NCBI GenBank assembly: GCA_022779485.1
Contig: JALFTC010000032.1
Coordinates: forward strand, 1 to 56,425
Length of the DNA: 56,425 bases
Direction: 5' to 3'
Source: Ruminococcus sp.
Lineage (GTDB): Bacteria > Bacillota > Clostridia > Oscillospirales > Acutalibacteraceae
Shown here in pieces: positions 40,228 through 47,926 of this stretch; within the stretch, counting starts at the first letter, position 1; every line of letters starts with the position of its first letter. The translations under genes were made by a program, and so were the position numbers. The notes beneath the pieces were generated by a model. It did no database searches, was not told the DNA's origin, and saw only the letters and a list, made by a program, of their open reading frames with translations.

Positions 40228-40252
40228 AATCCATCTGATACTCAGGTGGATT
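40228..40252 (+). terminator. Terminator of the histone-like gene
   Basis: Ten-bp stem with one G-U pair, AATCCATCTG/CAGGTGGATT, loop ATACT, followed by TTTTGTTT. Confidence 0.85.
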
Positions 40253-40315
40253 TTTTGTTTATAGATTCATATAATTTATTTTGAATAATTATGGAAATAT
40301 TTAAAATAGATTTAA

Positions 40316-40345
40316 TTGACATTTTTGTTGTGTTGGGTGTAAAAT
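40316..40345 (+). promoter_or_regulatory. mgtE promoter
   Basis: TTGACA (40316-40321), 18-bp spacer and TAAAAT (40340-40345) with TG in front. Transcription would start near 40352, leaving a leader of about 247 nt before mgtE. Confidence 0.75.
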
Positions 40346-40351
40346 AACCTT

Positions 40352-40598
40352 TAGGGTTTAATTTATACCCAATATTTTTGTAATCGAGGTGAAATCATTG
40401 GATGCCGGAGGCAATTTAGGCTCTGTTCCCGGAGAAAGTATGGGAGAAATCGGTGATAATAGAGTATCCACTGATTTCTATTTTGACAAACTAAAGGTTT
40501 TTCTCCTTTAGTCCTTTAATACACCCTCATCTTATCCGGGGATAATCTTCTGCCAAATACTATGTTTGGCGACAAAACACAAAGAAAGGAAGATTCCC
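40352..40598 (+). promoter_or_regulatory. Long structured mgtE leader, candidate regulatory RNA
   Basis: The leader holds a series of hairpins. The first is GAAATCGGTG/CACTGATTTC (40446-40478 region, 10 bp with one G-U), with further ATA/TAT pairing inside. Next are ACTAAAGG/CCTTTAGT (perfect 8 bp), TTATCC/GGATAA, and GCCAAA/TTTGGC just before the mgtE ribosome binding site. A short ORF runs through the first two. It lacks the conserved M-box (ykoK) sequence, so it is not that riboswitch as far as I can see. No hairpin is followed by a long T-run, which points to translational or RNA-stability control rather than termination. Confidence 0.55.
40398..40511 (+). CDS. 37-residue leader ORF upstream of mgtE
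   Basis: A TTG start follows GAGGTG at 7 nt spacing and opens a frame of 37 codons ending in TAG at 40509. The product is rich in Gly, Asp and Glu in its first half (DAGGNLGSVPGESMGEIGD) and ends with DKLKVFLL. Codons resemble those of neighbouring genes. The stop codon falls inside the ACTAAAGG/CCTTTAGT hairpin, so a ribosome at the end of this ORF would disrupt that structure. It may be a regulatory leader peptide for mgtE, or coincidental. Confidence 0.5.
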   Translation: MDAGGNLGSVPGESMGEIGDNRVSTDFYFDKLKVFLL

Positions 40599-41978
40599 GT
40601 GGAAACAAATGTTATTTCTCTTCAAGAGACTATAAAAAATCTTTTGAAAAATAAGAAGTATGCTACTTTGCGTGACATACTCACCACAATGAATCCTGTG
40701 GATATTGCAGCAATTTTTGAAGAAATCCAAAACGAAAAAATGCCTGTGCTTTACAGACTTCTTCCCAAGGATACTGCTGCTGACGCCTTTGTTGAAATGG
40801 ATGAAGAAACACAGGAATTTCTCATTCACTCCCTAAGCGACACCGAGCTTAAGGAAGTTTTGGACGATATGTTCCTTGATGATGTTGTTGATATGATTGA
40901 AGAAATGCCTGCCAATGTGGTAAAGCGTATTCTTCGCCAAAGCACACCTGAGGACAGAAAGCAAATTAATATGTTGCTGAAATTTCCGGAGGATTCAGCC
41001 GGTTCAATTATGACAACCGAGCTTGTTATTCTTCGACCCGATATGACAGCCGAGGAGGCAATCAAGCGAATCAGACGAACTGGTGTTGACAAAGAAACCA
41101 TTTACACCTGCTATGTTGCCGACAATCTAAGCAAGCTTAGAGGTATAATCACCATCAAGGATTTGCTCCTTGCCGAGGACGACACCAAGGTGTGCGATAT
41201 GATGGACACCAATGTAATTTCCGTAACCACCCTGACCGACCAGGAAGAGGTTGCCGAAATTATTAAAAAGTACGACTTCCTGGCACTTCCCGTTGTTGAC
41301 CAGGAAAACCGTCTTGTTGGTATTGTTACAATCGACGACGCTGTTGATGTTATGCAGGAAGAGGCAACTGAGGATATTCAGAAGATGGCGGCTATCACAC
41401 CAAATACCGACACTCCATACCTGAAAATCGGTATTTTCGATACATGGAAAAGCCGTATTCCTTGGCTTTTGCTACTTATGATTTCCGCAACCTTTACCGG
41501 AATGATAATCAGCTCCTTTGAAAGTGCTTTGGCATCCTCTGTTGTGCTGACAGCATTTATACCTATGCTGATGGACACAGGAGGTAACACAGGCAGTCAG
41601 TCCTCTGTTACAATTATCCGTGCTTTGTCCCTTAACGAAATTCAGTTTAAGGATATTCTAAAGGTAATATGGAAAGAAATCCGGGTTGCCTGCCTTTGCG
41701 GTGTTGCACTTTCCGCTGTGGCTTTCCTTAAAATTATGCTTGTTGACAGACTTCTTTTGGGAAATGTGGCTGTTACTGTACCTGTTGCAATAATTGTTTG
41801 CCTAACCCTTGCAATAACCGTTGTTGTGGCAAAGATAATCGGCTGTTGCTTGCCTATGTTTGCAAACAAATTGGGCTTTGACCCTGCGGTAATGGCGTCA
41901 CCGTTCATTACAACCATTGTTGACGCAGTAAGCCTTGCAGTTTACTTTATGATTGCGACAAATATTTTAGGGTTGTAG
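40599..41978 (+). CDS. mgtE: Magnesium transporter MgtE
   Basis: MgtE is a homodimeric Mg2+ channel gated by cytoplasmic Mg2+. The 459-residue product has the N-terminal superhelical domain (about 10-130), with MLLKFPEDSAGSIMTTELVIL entering the two CBS domains (about 130-260), and a pore domain of five helices (about 285-459). The selectivity region MLMDTGGNTGSQSSVTIIRAL is visible, as is the late SPFITTIVDAVSLAVYF. The start is GTG at 40599 with AAAGGA upstream; an upstream TTG 33 nt earlier lacks a good site. A leader of about 250 nt with a short ORF precedes it, and a strong terminator follows. Confidence 0.95.
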   Translation: METNVISLQETIKNLLKNKKYATLRDILTTMNPVDIAAIFEEIQNEKMPVLYRLLPKDTAADAFVEMDEETQEFLIHSLSDTELKEVLDDMFLDDVVDMIEEMPANVVKRILRQSTPEDRKQINMLLKFPEDSAGSIMTTELVILRPDMTAEEAIKRIRRTGVDKETIYTCYVADNLSKLRGIITIKDLLLAEDDTKVCDMMDTNVISVTTLTDQEEVAEIIKKYDFLALPVVDQENRLVGIVTIDDAVDVMQEEATEDIQKMAAITPNTDTPYLKIGIFDTWKSRIPWLLLLMISATFTGMIISSFESALASSVVLTAFIPMLMDTGGNTGSQSSVTIIRALSLNEIQFKDILKVIWKEIRVACLCGVALSAVAFLKIMLVDRLLLGNVAVTVPVAIIVCLTLAITVVVAKIIGCCLPMFANKLGFDPAVMASPFITTIVDAVSLAVYFMIATNILGL

Positions 41979-41999
41979 TTAAAGAACGAAAAAAATTAC

Positions 42000-42020
42000 G
42001 GCACCGCTGATTGCGGTGCC
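42000..42020 (+). terminator. mgtE terminator
   Basis: Eight-bp perfect stem GGCACCGC/GCGGTGCC with loop TGATT, followed by ATTTTGATTG. Confidence 0.8.
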
Positions 42021-42066
42021 ATTTTGATTGGGTTACTTAAGAATAATTTTGACAAAAGAAAAATGA

Positions 42067-42082
42067 CCACCCTATTGGATGG
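42067..42082 (-). terminator. 5S rRNA terminator
   Basis: Six-bp stem CCATCC/GGGTGG (one G-U) with loop AATA, then TCATTTTTCTTTTG on the minus strand, 13 bp past the 5S 3' end. Confidence 0.75.
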
Positions 42083-42094
42083 ACACTTCTAAAT

Positions 42095-42210
42095 GTTGGC
42101 ATCTTCCTATTTTCCCGGGCCGTCACCAGCCAAGTATCTTCGGCACTACTGAGCTTAACTTCTGTGTTCGGGATGGGAACAGGTGGACCCTCAGCGTCAT
42201 CAACACCAAC
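42095..42210 (-). rRNA. rrf: 5S ribosomal RNA, solitary copy
   Basis: The minus strand reads GTTGGTGTTGATGACGCTGA at the 5' end and continues through the conserved core CCCATCCCGAACACAGAAGT and GAAGATACTTGGCTGG to GGAAGATGCCAAC at the 3' end. The two ends pair (GTTGGTGT with complementary GCCAAC end), giving helix I. The length of about 116 nt is normal. No 23S or 16S gene lies upstream: the adjacent gene on that side is a DUF815 ATPase on the other strand. The gene has its own consensus promoter and terminator. Confidence 0.95.
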
Positions 42211-42246
42211 TTATTCAGTTCGTTGTTCTCTCAAACAACAATATGA

Positions 42247-42275
42247 ATTATACCACCCTATTTCAAAAAAATCAA
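42247..42275 (-). promoter_or_regulatory. Promoter of the solitary 5S rRNA
   Basis: TTGATT (42270-42275), 17-bp spacer and TATAAT (42247-42252) on the minus strand. A TTGTT/AACAA hairpin in the roughly 30-nt leader is a likely processing signal. Confidence 0.8.
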
Positions 42276-42331
42276 CCCTTTTTTCAAAATTTTCTTAAAT
42301 TTTTTTATTTTTCTTTTTTTACGCTATATAT

Positions 42332-42360
42332 TTGACTACAAAACACAAAAGGAGTAAAAT
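42332..42360 (+). promoter_or_regulatory. Promoter of the DUF815 gene
   Basis: TTGACT (42332-42337), 17-bp spacer, TAAAAT (42355-42360), about 60 bp before the ATG. Confidence 0.65.
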
Positions 42361-42418
42361 ATTGTATAAGTTTATGAGTGCAAAAGCAACTAAGTTTAAA
42401 ATGAAATAAGGGAATAAA

Positions 42419-43645
42419 ATGAACAAAACAAAAAAAGCCTCGCTTTTACTATCCTCACTATCCATTTACAAGGGAATATTGACAAGGAGTGTTCCAAAGG
42501 CTCTTTACAGGTTAATCTTGTCAATAGATAAAAGTCCTGAGGACTTTCTAAATGCATACGGAGATTTTTACCGACTGCTGTGTGACAGACACTGTTCAAG
42601 TCGTTTGAGCTACAATCTGACAGAAGCGGCGTTGTTTGACGAAAACTATTTCACCAAGACAGCAACCGCCAACAGGGTTGAAAAGATGTCACAGGAAGAA
42701 AAACAGGCTGTTATAAGGGATATTAAGGCAATACTTTTCGCCTCCCAAATTACCCCTGAGGATATTATTAACGACTACAAATATAAAGATGAAATAGAGG
42801 ACATTGTTTCTACACTTCCAAGGTGGACCTGTGGAGAGCCGGCATATGAATTTATGGGCTTTGACGGTAATCTTGACAGTATAAGCAAATTCCACCGAAT
42901 TAACGGATGCGGTATGTTTGCAAGGTACAAGTCATTTGTATGGCGTGAGGGTGGTATTCAACCAATCATCAATGCCGACCCTGTTCGCATTTCAGATTTA
43001 GTTGACTACGAATTTCAGCGTAATCAGGTTATCGAAAACACCCAAGCCTTTATAGAGGGAAAACAGGCAAACAACTGCCTGCTTTACGGTGATATGGGCA
43101 CAGGCAAAAGCACAACCGTCAAGGCTGTTGTTAACGAATACAGAAATGACGGTCTGCGTATTGTTGAAATGCCAAAGGAAAGACTTATGGAATTTCCTCT
43201 CCTTGTTGACACAATAGCCTCTGTACCGATGAAATTCATAATTTTTATTGACGACCTGTCTTTCCAAAGGCAGGACGAGTGCTACACAAGCCTTAAGGCT
43301 GTTTTGGAGGGCGGAGTTGCCTCTCTTCCTCACAATGCACTAATATATGCCACAAGCAACCGCCGTCACCTTGTTAAAGAAAACTTCGAGGACAGGGATT
43401 GCACTGAAGTTAACCGCCGTGACAATATGCAGGAAACCCTTTCACTTTCGGACAGATTCGGTCTTTCCATAGGCTACTTTGTTCCCGACAAAAAGAAATT
43501 CCTCCACATTGTGGATGAGCTTGCAAAATCCAACGGAATAACACTTGACGAAGAAACACTCCACCTTGAGGCGGAGAAGTTTGCTACCCAAAGGGCAACA
43601 CGCTCGCCAAGGACTGCACAGCAATTTATTAAATCATTACTGTAA
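42419..43645 (+). CDS. DUF815-family AAA ATPase
   Basis: The 408-residue protein combines an N-terminal helical part with a C-terminal P-loop ATPase. Walker A is GDMGTGKST (224-232) and Walker B is FIIFIDDLSF (about 268-277), followed by the sensor-like LIYATSNRRHLV. It matches the DUF815 family, small AAA-type ATPases with no settled role. The site AGGGAA precedes the ATG. It is followed 15 bp later by a substrate-binding lipoprotein gene with no terminator between, so the two are co-transcribed; there is no obvious functional link. Confidence 0.9.
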   Translation: MNKTKKASLLLSSLSIYKGILTRSVPKALYRLILSIDKSPEDFLNAYGDFYRLLCDRHCSSRLSYNLTEAALFDENYFTKTATANRVEKMSQEEKQAVIRDIKAILFASQITPEDIINDYKYKDEIEDIVSTLPRWTCGEPAYEFMGFDGNLDSISKFHRINGCGMFARYKSFVWREGGIQPIINADPVRISDLVDYEFQRNQVIENTQAFIEGKQANNCLLYGDMGTGKSTTVKAVVNEYRNDGLRIVEMPKERLMEFPLLVDTIASVPMKFIIFIDDLSFQRQDECYTSLKAVLEGGVASLPHNALIYATSNRRHLVKENFEDRDCTEVNRRDNMQETLSLSDRFGLSIGYFVPDKKKFLHIVDELAKSNGITLDEETLHLEAEKFATQRATRSPRTAQQFIKSLL

Positions 43646-43660
43646 AACAAGAGGTATGAG

Positions 43661-45028
43661 ATGAGGATATTCAAAATTACTATTTGCACACTGCTTATTT
43701 TTTCTTTGCTGTTTTCCACAGTGGGATGTACAGACAGCGACGGCGACTATCCTGTTACGATAGGAAACACAACCTTTGACGAAAGTCCCGAAAAGGTTGC
43801 AGTTGTCAGCCCTAATGTGGCGGATATTATTGACTGCATAGGCTACAACACCAAGGTTGCACTTGTCAGCGACCAAGTTCTTACCGAAAGCTACAAGAAT
43901 ACCGAAAAGTGCGGAAACAACATTGACCCCGATGTTGACAAAATTATAAAAAGCGGAGCAACCGTTGTTATGGCTGACGACAATGTTTCGGACGGCACAA
44001 TTAAAAAGCTTGAAGAATCGGATATTAAGGTTGTTCAGTTCCACTACGGAAACACAAAAGAAGATGTTAAGACCACATACACATCGGTGGGTTCAATACT
44101 TAATGGTAAAGAGGGCAAGAAAAAAGCTGAAAATGCTTGTAACACCCTATTTAATTATCTTGACACTTACTATCAAGAGGCAAAGAAGAAAAACAGCCAA
44201 AAGTTCCTGATGTATGTCAGCGGAACAGGACCTCTTGCTACTGTTATTGAAGAAAGCTGGTACAACACTATCCTGGGTTACAGTGGCACAAAGGTTATAA
44301 GAGGGTCCCTTAACAATCCTACTGTTTCAGTAGGTGAAATTGCTGAGTGGAACCCCGACTTCCTTATCTACGACAAAAACACCTACAACAGCCTAAAAAA
44401 CCGTTCTGCCCTTAAAAAATGCAAATTTTTAGCTAAGGGCGGAAATCTAAGACTTGACAAGGACTACCTAAAGCTACAAGGCACAACAGCTGTTGAAAAT
44501 ATAAGAAAAATCATCTCTCTGTACGACAAGGACGCTGTGGAAAAGGCAGACCAAATCATCAAAAACAGAGGAACCGAAACAACAGTAAATACAACTACAT
44601 CAACCACAGCAGTCAAAACCTCCGCAACAGGCAAAACCACATCTACTGTTGCCACCTCTGTGGCAGATAATTCAAAATCCGAAAAAACCTCATCAACAGC
44701 CCAAAGTACAACCACTGCAACTAAGGCAACTTCTACAACAACACCGCAAACAAAATATGAATTGCAGTCAAAGTACAATGTAAGCTTCACCGAGTCCGCC
44801 ATAGACTCTATGAAAAAGGATAAGGAGAACAAGTACATCAAGGCAATGCAACAAAGGCTTTCCCACCTTGGCTACATAGATGAACACTATATTACAGGCT
44901 ATCTCGGCGACCTGACCATAGCCGCCATCAAAAAATTCCAAAAGGCAAACGAACTTGATGAAGACGGAAAGGTAAATTCAAAGCTCCTTGAAAAACTATT
45001 CTCAAAGGATGCAAAAAAATATAGTTAA
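43661..45028 (+). CDS. Substrate-binding lipoprotein fused to a peptidoglycan-binding domain
   Basis: The 455-residue lipoprotein has its lipid-bearing Cys at about residue 23 (STVGC). Residues 32-300 resemble a class III periplasmic binding protein (BtuF/FecB/TroA type): ESPEKVAVVSPNVADIIDCIGY, then VVMADDNVSD, WNPDFLIYDKNTY and TAVENIRKIISLYD. A Ser/Thr-rich linker follows (about 305-370). The C-terminal part (about 388-450, MQQRLSHLGYIDEHYITGYLGDLTIAAIKKFQ) is a PG_binding_1 domain. No permease or ATPase gene of an importer is adjacent. The fusion suggests a binding protein held at the cell wall; its ligand (metal, cobalamin or other) is not predictable. Confidence 0.8.
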   Translation: MRIFKITICTLLIFSLLFSTVGCTDSDGDYPVTIGNTTFDESPEKVAVVSPNVADIIDCIGYNTKVALVSDQVLTESYKNTEKCGNNIDPDVDKIIKSGATVVMADDNVSDGTIKKLEESDIKVVQFHYGNTKEDVKTTYTSVGSILNGKEGKKKAENACNTLFNYLDTYYQEAKKKNSQKFLMYVSGTGPLATVIEESWYNTILGYSGTKVIRGSLNNPTVSVGEIAEWNPDFLIYDKNTYNSLKNRSALKKCKFLAKGGNLRLDKDYLKLQGTTAVENIRKIISLYDKDAVEKADQIIKNRGTETTVNTTTSTTAVKTSATGKTTSTVATSVADNSKSEKTSSTAQSTTTATKATSTTTPQTKYELQSKYNVSFTESAIDSMKKDKENKYIKAMQQRLSHLGYIDEHYITGYLGDLTIAAIKKFQKANELDEDGKVNSKLLEKLFSKDAKKYS

Positions 45029-45032
45029 ACAC

Positions 45033-45068
45033 AAAGACAGCGTACCACACATATGATACGCTGTCTTT
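45033..45068. terminator. Bidirectional terminator
   Basis: Twelve-bp perfect stem AAAGACAGCGTA/TACGCTGTCTTT with a 12-nt loop between convergent genes. T-rich stretches lie on both sides. Confidence 0.9.
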
Positions 45069-45088
45069 TGCTATATTCAGTTATCTTA

Positions 45089-46291
45089 TCAATCCAAAAT
45101 CCCCTTGACCTCGGGGATAAATTCTATGCTCCTTTTTAAAATTCCCTGCATATATGCAATGGCTGTTCCGTAGTTTGTGAATGGTACTCCCTGTTCTACG
45201 GTGTGGTTCATTCTGTACTGCATTTCCCTTTCGTTGAGCATACAACCTCCGCAGTGGATTACCAAGCTGTAATTTGACAAATCCTCGGGATATTCTGTTC
45301 CGCTTACAAGGGTAATATCCAAATTTTTGTTTGTATATTCACTGAGCCACCTTGGGATTTTTACACTTCCTATGTCCTCGCATTGGCGGTGGTGGGTGCA
45401 TCCCTCGGCAATCAACACCTTGTCGCCGTCTTTTAGCCTTGAAATCTCTTTTGCACCTATTACCGCTGTTTCAAGAAAGCCCTTAAACCTTGCCATTAAA
45501 ATTGAAAATGATGTGAGGTATATGTCCTGTGGCGTTCCGTTGTTTGCCTTTTCAAAAGCCTGACTGTCGGTGACAACCACTCGGGGCTTTTTGTTTAGGT
45601 TATTTATTGTTTCCTTGATTTCATTCTCTTTGCAAACAACAACTGTTCCGTCACTGTCAAGAACATCACGAATCACCTGTTGCTGTGGGAGTATCAGTCT
45701 GCCCTTAGGGGCTGAAGAATCAATAGGTATAACAAGCAGAACAATATCTCCCGAATTAAGTAAATCGCCGATTATTTTCTTGTCTATCACCTTGTTCGCA
45801 GTAAGTCCTGCAACCATTTCCCTTAGGCTGTTTATGCCCGTTTTATTTAAAGCACTTACTGAAATCTCATTTTTCTTTAGGTCTTTATTGTGAGTTGTTT
45901 CAGATAAGTCATCCTTGTTGTATGCCACAACATAGGGAATATTTCTCTCCTTAAACAGGGAAATAAGCTCATTGTCGAAGTCTGTCAATCCCTGTGTTGA
46001 GTCCACCACCAAAACTGCAACATCAATTTTTCTGAGCACCTGTTTTGTCTTTTCTACTCTAAGGTCGCCAAGCTCGCCCTTGTCGTCAATTCCCGGTGTA
46101 TCAATAATCATTACAGGTCCCATTGGCAAAAGCTCCATAGCCTTGTAAACAGGATCTGTGGTTGTACCCAAAACATTGGAAACAACAGCCAAATTTTGAT
46201 TTGTAAAAGCATTTACCACAGAGCTTTTTCCCACATTTCTCCTGCCGAAAAAGCCGATATGTACCCTGTGGGATTTTGGTGATGAATTCAT
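45089..46291 (-). CDS. hydF: [FeFe]-hydrogenase H-cluster maturation GTPase HydF
   Basis: HydF is the scaffold on which the di-iron subcluster of [FeFe] hydrogenase is assembled. The 400-residue product has a GTPase domain with FGRRNVGKSS (15-24), DTPGIDDKG and YNKDD. A dimerisation domain follows, and the C-terminal cluster-binding domain carries CTHHRQCEDIG (about 305-315) and the HCGGCMLNEREM segment (about 350-361), which provide the conserved cysteines. The ATG has GGAGG upstream. It follows hydG by 37 bp; hydE and the hydrogenase itself are not in the window. Confidence 0.95.
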   Translation of the reverse strand: MNSSPKSHRVHIGFFGRRNVGKSSVVNAFTNQNLAVVSNVLGTTTDPVYKAMELLPMGPVMIIDTPGIDDKGELGDLRVEKTKQVLRKIDVAVLVVDSTQGLTDFDNELISLFKERNIPYVVAYNKDDLSETTHNKDLKKNEISVSALNKTGINSLREMVAGLTANKVIDKKIIGDLLNSGDIVLLVIPIDSSAPKGRLILPQQQVIRDVLDSDGTVVVCKENEIKETINNLNKKPRVVVTDSQAFEKANNGTPQDIYLTSFSILMARFKGFLETAVIGAKEISRLKDGDKVLIAEGCTHHRQCEDIGSVKIPRWLSEYTNKNLDITLVSGTEYPEDLSNYSLVIHCGGCMLNEREMQYRMNHTVEQGVPFTNYGTAIAYMQGILKRSIEFIPEVKGILD

Positions 46292-46328
46292 ATTTACCTC
46301 CTGTCACACTACACTATACGGAAACCGA

Positions 46329-47750
46329 TTAAAATCTGAAATCTCTTTTTCCTTGCTCTATTTTTTCAAGATTTTCCTCACAAATATCCCTTACCTTTTC
46401 CTTTGGAATATTTTTAAGCTCGTCCTCAATCAGCTTTTCGCCGATTTTTCTCGTTTCTTCACTGGCGTAGTCAATAAGGTATTCCTTAAGGGTCATTAAA
46501 GCGTTTGGGTGACAGCAGTTTTGAATTTGTCCTGCCTTGCACAGTGACATAAACCTGTCCCCTGTTCTTCCCTCTCTATAACAAGCGGTGCAGAATGAGG
46601 GAATATATCCACCCTCCATCAGCCACCTTACAACCTCATCAAGTGTTCTGTTGTCGGAAACATCAAACTGTTCCGTGTCGTGTGGTCTTTCCTCCTGGGT
46701 ATATCCTCCAACAGAGGTTCTTGACGCACCTGAAATTTGAGAAACACCAAGTCCTATTACCTTTTCCCTTACCTGCTGACTTTCCCTTGTGGAGATTATC
46801 ATACCTGTGTAAGGCACAGCAATTCTAATCAATGCACAAATTTTTGCAAAGGTGTCATCGTCTATGCCGTTGTCAAAGGCGCTTGGGTCAATGTCGTCTG
46901 CCCTTTTTATTCTCGGTACGGAAATTGTGTGAGGTCCAACACCGTAAACTGCCTCTAAATGCTCTGCGTGCATCAAAAGTCCGGCAAACTCGTATTTGTA
47001 CAGTTCAAGTCCAAACAGCACACCCAGTCCAACATCATCTATGCCACCCTGCATTGCCCTGTCCATAGCCTCGGTATGGTAGTTATAGTTATGCTTGGGT
47101 CCTGTTGGGTGGAGCTTTTCGTAGCTTTCCTTGTGATATGTTTCCTGAAACAGGATGTATGTTCCGATTCCCGCATCCTTAAGCTTTCTGTAATTTTCCA
47201 CAGTTGTGGCGGCAATATTCACATTCACTCTGCGTATATTACCGTTTTTGTGCTTAACGGAATATATGGTTTTTATGCACTCCAATATATATTCAATGGG
47301 ATTGTTAACAGGATCCTCACCTGCCTCAATGGCAAGTCTTTTGTGACCCATATCCTGAAGTGCAACAACCTCGTTTTTCACTTCCTCCTGAGTCAGCTTT
47401 TTCCTTGCTATGTGCTTGTTTTTCATATGATAAGGACAGTAAACACAGCCGTTTACACAGTAGTTAGAAAGATAAAGAGGTGCAAACATTACTATTCTGT
47501 TGCCGTAAAAATCCTTCTTAATCTGCCTTGCAAGGTCATACATCTGCCCTATTTTTTCTTTGTTTTCACAGGCAAGCAGAACTGACGCCTCCCTGTGGGT
47601 AAGGCCTTTTCTCTTTTCCGCTTTGCTCAAAATTTCGTCAATCAGATTAAGATTGTCCTTGTTTTTCTCTGCATATTCAAGGGTATCTAAAATCTCCTGA
47701 TGATTTATAAATTCTTCAGCTTTTTCCGATTTTGGATTGTATTCAAACAT
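46329..47750 (-). CDS. hydG: [FeFe]-hydrogenase maturase HydG (tyrosine lyase)
   Basis: HydG is a radical-SAM enzyme that cleaves tyrosine to yield CO and cyanide ligands for the H-cluster. The 473-residue product has the radical-SAM motif CVNGCVYC (Cys98, Cys102, Cys105). A TIM barrel follows, and the C-terminal auxiliary cluster region carries FCTACYREGRTGDRFM and LCKAGQIQNCCHPNAL. The site AGGAG precedes the ATG. Between the promoter and this start lies a roughly 120-nt leader with a terminator and a competing antiterminator, so expression is likely attenuated. It is co-transcribed with hydF. Confidence 0.95.
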   Translation of the reverse strand: MFEYNPKSEKAEEFINHQEILDTLEYAEKNKDNLNLIDEILSKAEKRKGLTHREASVLLACENKEKIGQMYDLARQIKKDFYGNRIVMFAPLYLSNYCVNGCVYCPYHMKNKHIARKKLTQEEVKNEVVALQDMGHKRLAIEAGEDPVNNPIEYILECIKTIYSVKHKNGNIRRVNVNIAATTVENYRKLKDAGIGTYILFQETYHKESYEKLHPTGPKHNYNYHTEAMDRAMQGGIDDVGLGVLFGLELYKYEFAGLLMHAEHLEAVYGVGPHTISVPRIKRADDIDPSAFDNGIDDDTFAKICALIRIAVPYTGMIISTRESQQVREKVIGLGVSQISGASRTSVGGYTQEERPHDTEQFDVSDNRTLDEVVRWLMEGGYIPSFCTACYREGRTGDRFMSLCKAGQIQNCCHPNALMTLKEYLIDYASEETRKIGEKLIEDELKNIPKEKVRDICEENLEKIEQGKRDFRF

Positions 47751-47760
47751 TTTCTGCTCC

Positions 47761-47790
47761 TAACAAAAATAGCACACCATAGGGTGTGCC
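47761..47790 (-). terminator. Attenuator terminator in the hydG leader
   Basis: GCACACC/GGTGTGC stem (7 bp, loop CTAT) followed by TATTTTTGTTA and then the hydG ribosome binding site. The 3' arm CTATGGTGT can instead pair with ACACCATAG at 47809-47817. Confidence 0.8.
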
Positions 47791-47882
47791 ATTAATATTC
47801 TTGTTTTACTATGGTGTAATATAACCAATAGTATGGTACCACCCAATTTCACGCACCGTTGCAGTGAAATCAATTGTCTTAC
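47791..47882 (-). promoter_or_regulatory. hydG leader sensor region, candidate riboswitch or attenuator
   Basis: The minus-strand leader first forms a hairpin at 47846-47870: ATTTCAC and GCA pair with TGC and GTGAAAT around ACGG. Next comes GGGTGGTACC (47835-47844), identical to the core of the T-box antiterminator, and then the antiterminator strand ACACCATAG (47817-47809). There is no room for a T-box stem I, because the promoter lies directly upstream. The ligand is unknown. It does not match any other riboswitch that I can recall. Confidence 0.6.
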
Positions 47883-47888
47883 AGGTTG

Positions 47889-47917
47889 ATTATATCACTA
47901 TTGTGTGAGTAAAACAA
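47889..47917 (-). promoter_or_regulatory. hydG-hydF promoter
   Basis: TTGTTT (47912-47917), 17-bp spacer and TATAAT (47889-47894) on the minus strand, ten bases past the cyclophilin stop. Confidence 0.75.
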
Positions 47918-47926
47918 GGATAATTT

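Noticed and set aside
40352..40598. M-box (ykoK) magnesium riboswitch before mgtE
   Set aside because: The conserved M-box segments are not present in this leader.
42362..42409. 15-codon leader peptide (TTG start, AAAGGAG) before the DUF815 gene
   Set aside because: Its Shine-Dalgarno lies within the promoter spacer and -10 region, so it would not be in the transcript.
42211..42418. Remnant of a 23S rRNA gene beside the 5S gene
   Set aside because: The sequence is AT-rich promoter DNA with no rRNA resemblance.
47791..47882. Classical T-box riboswitch before hydG
   Set aside because: GGGTGGTACC matches the T-box core, but the promoter lies only about 40 nt upstream, leaving no room for stem I with a specifier loop. 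It is kept only as a T-box-like attenuator.
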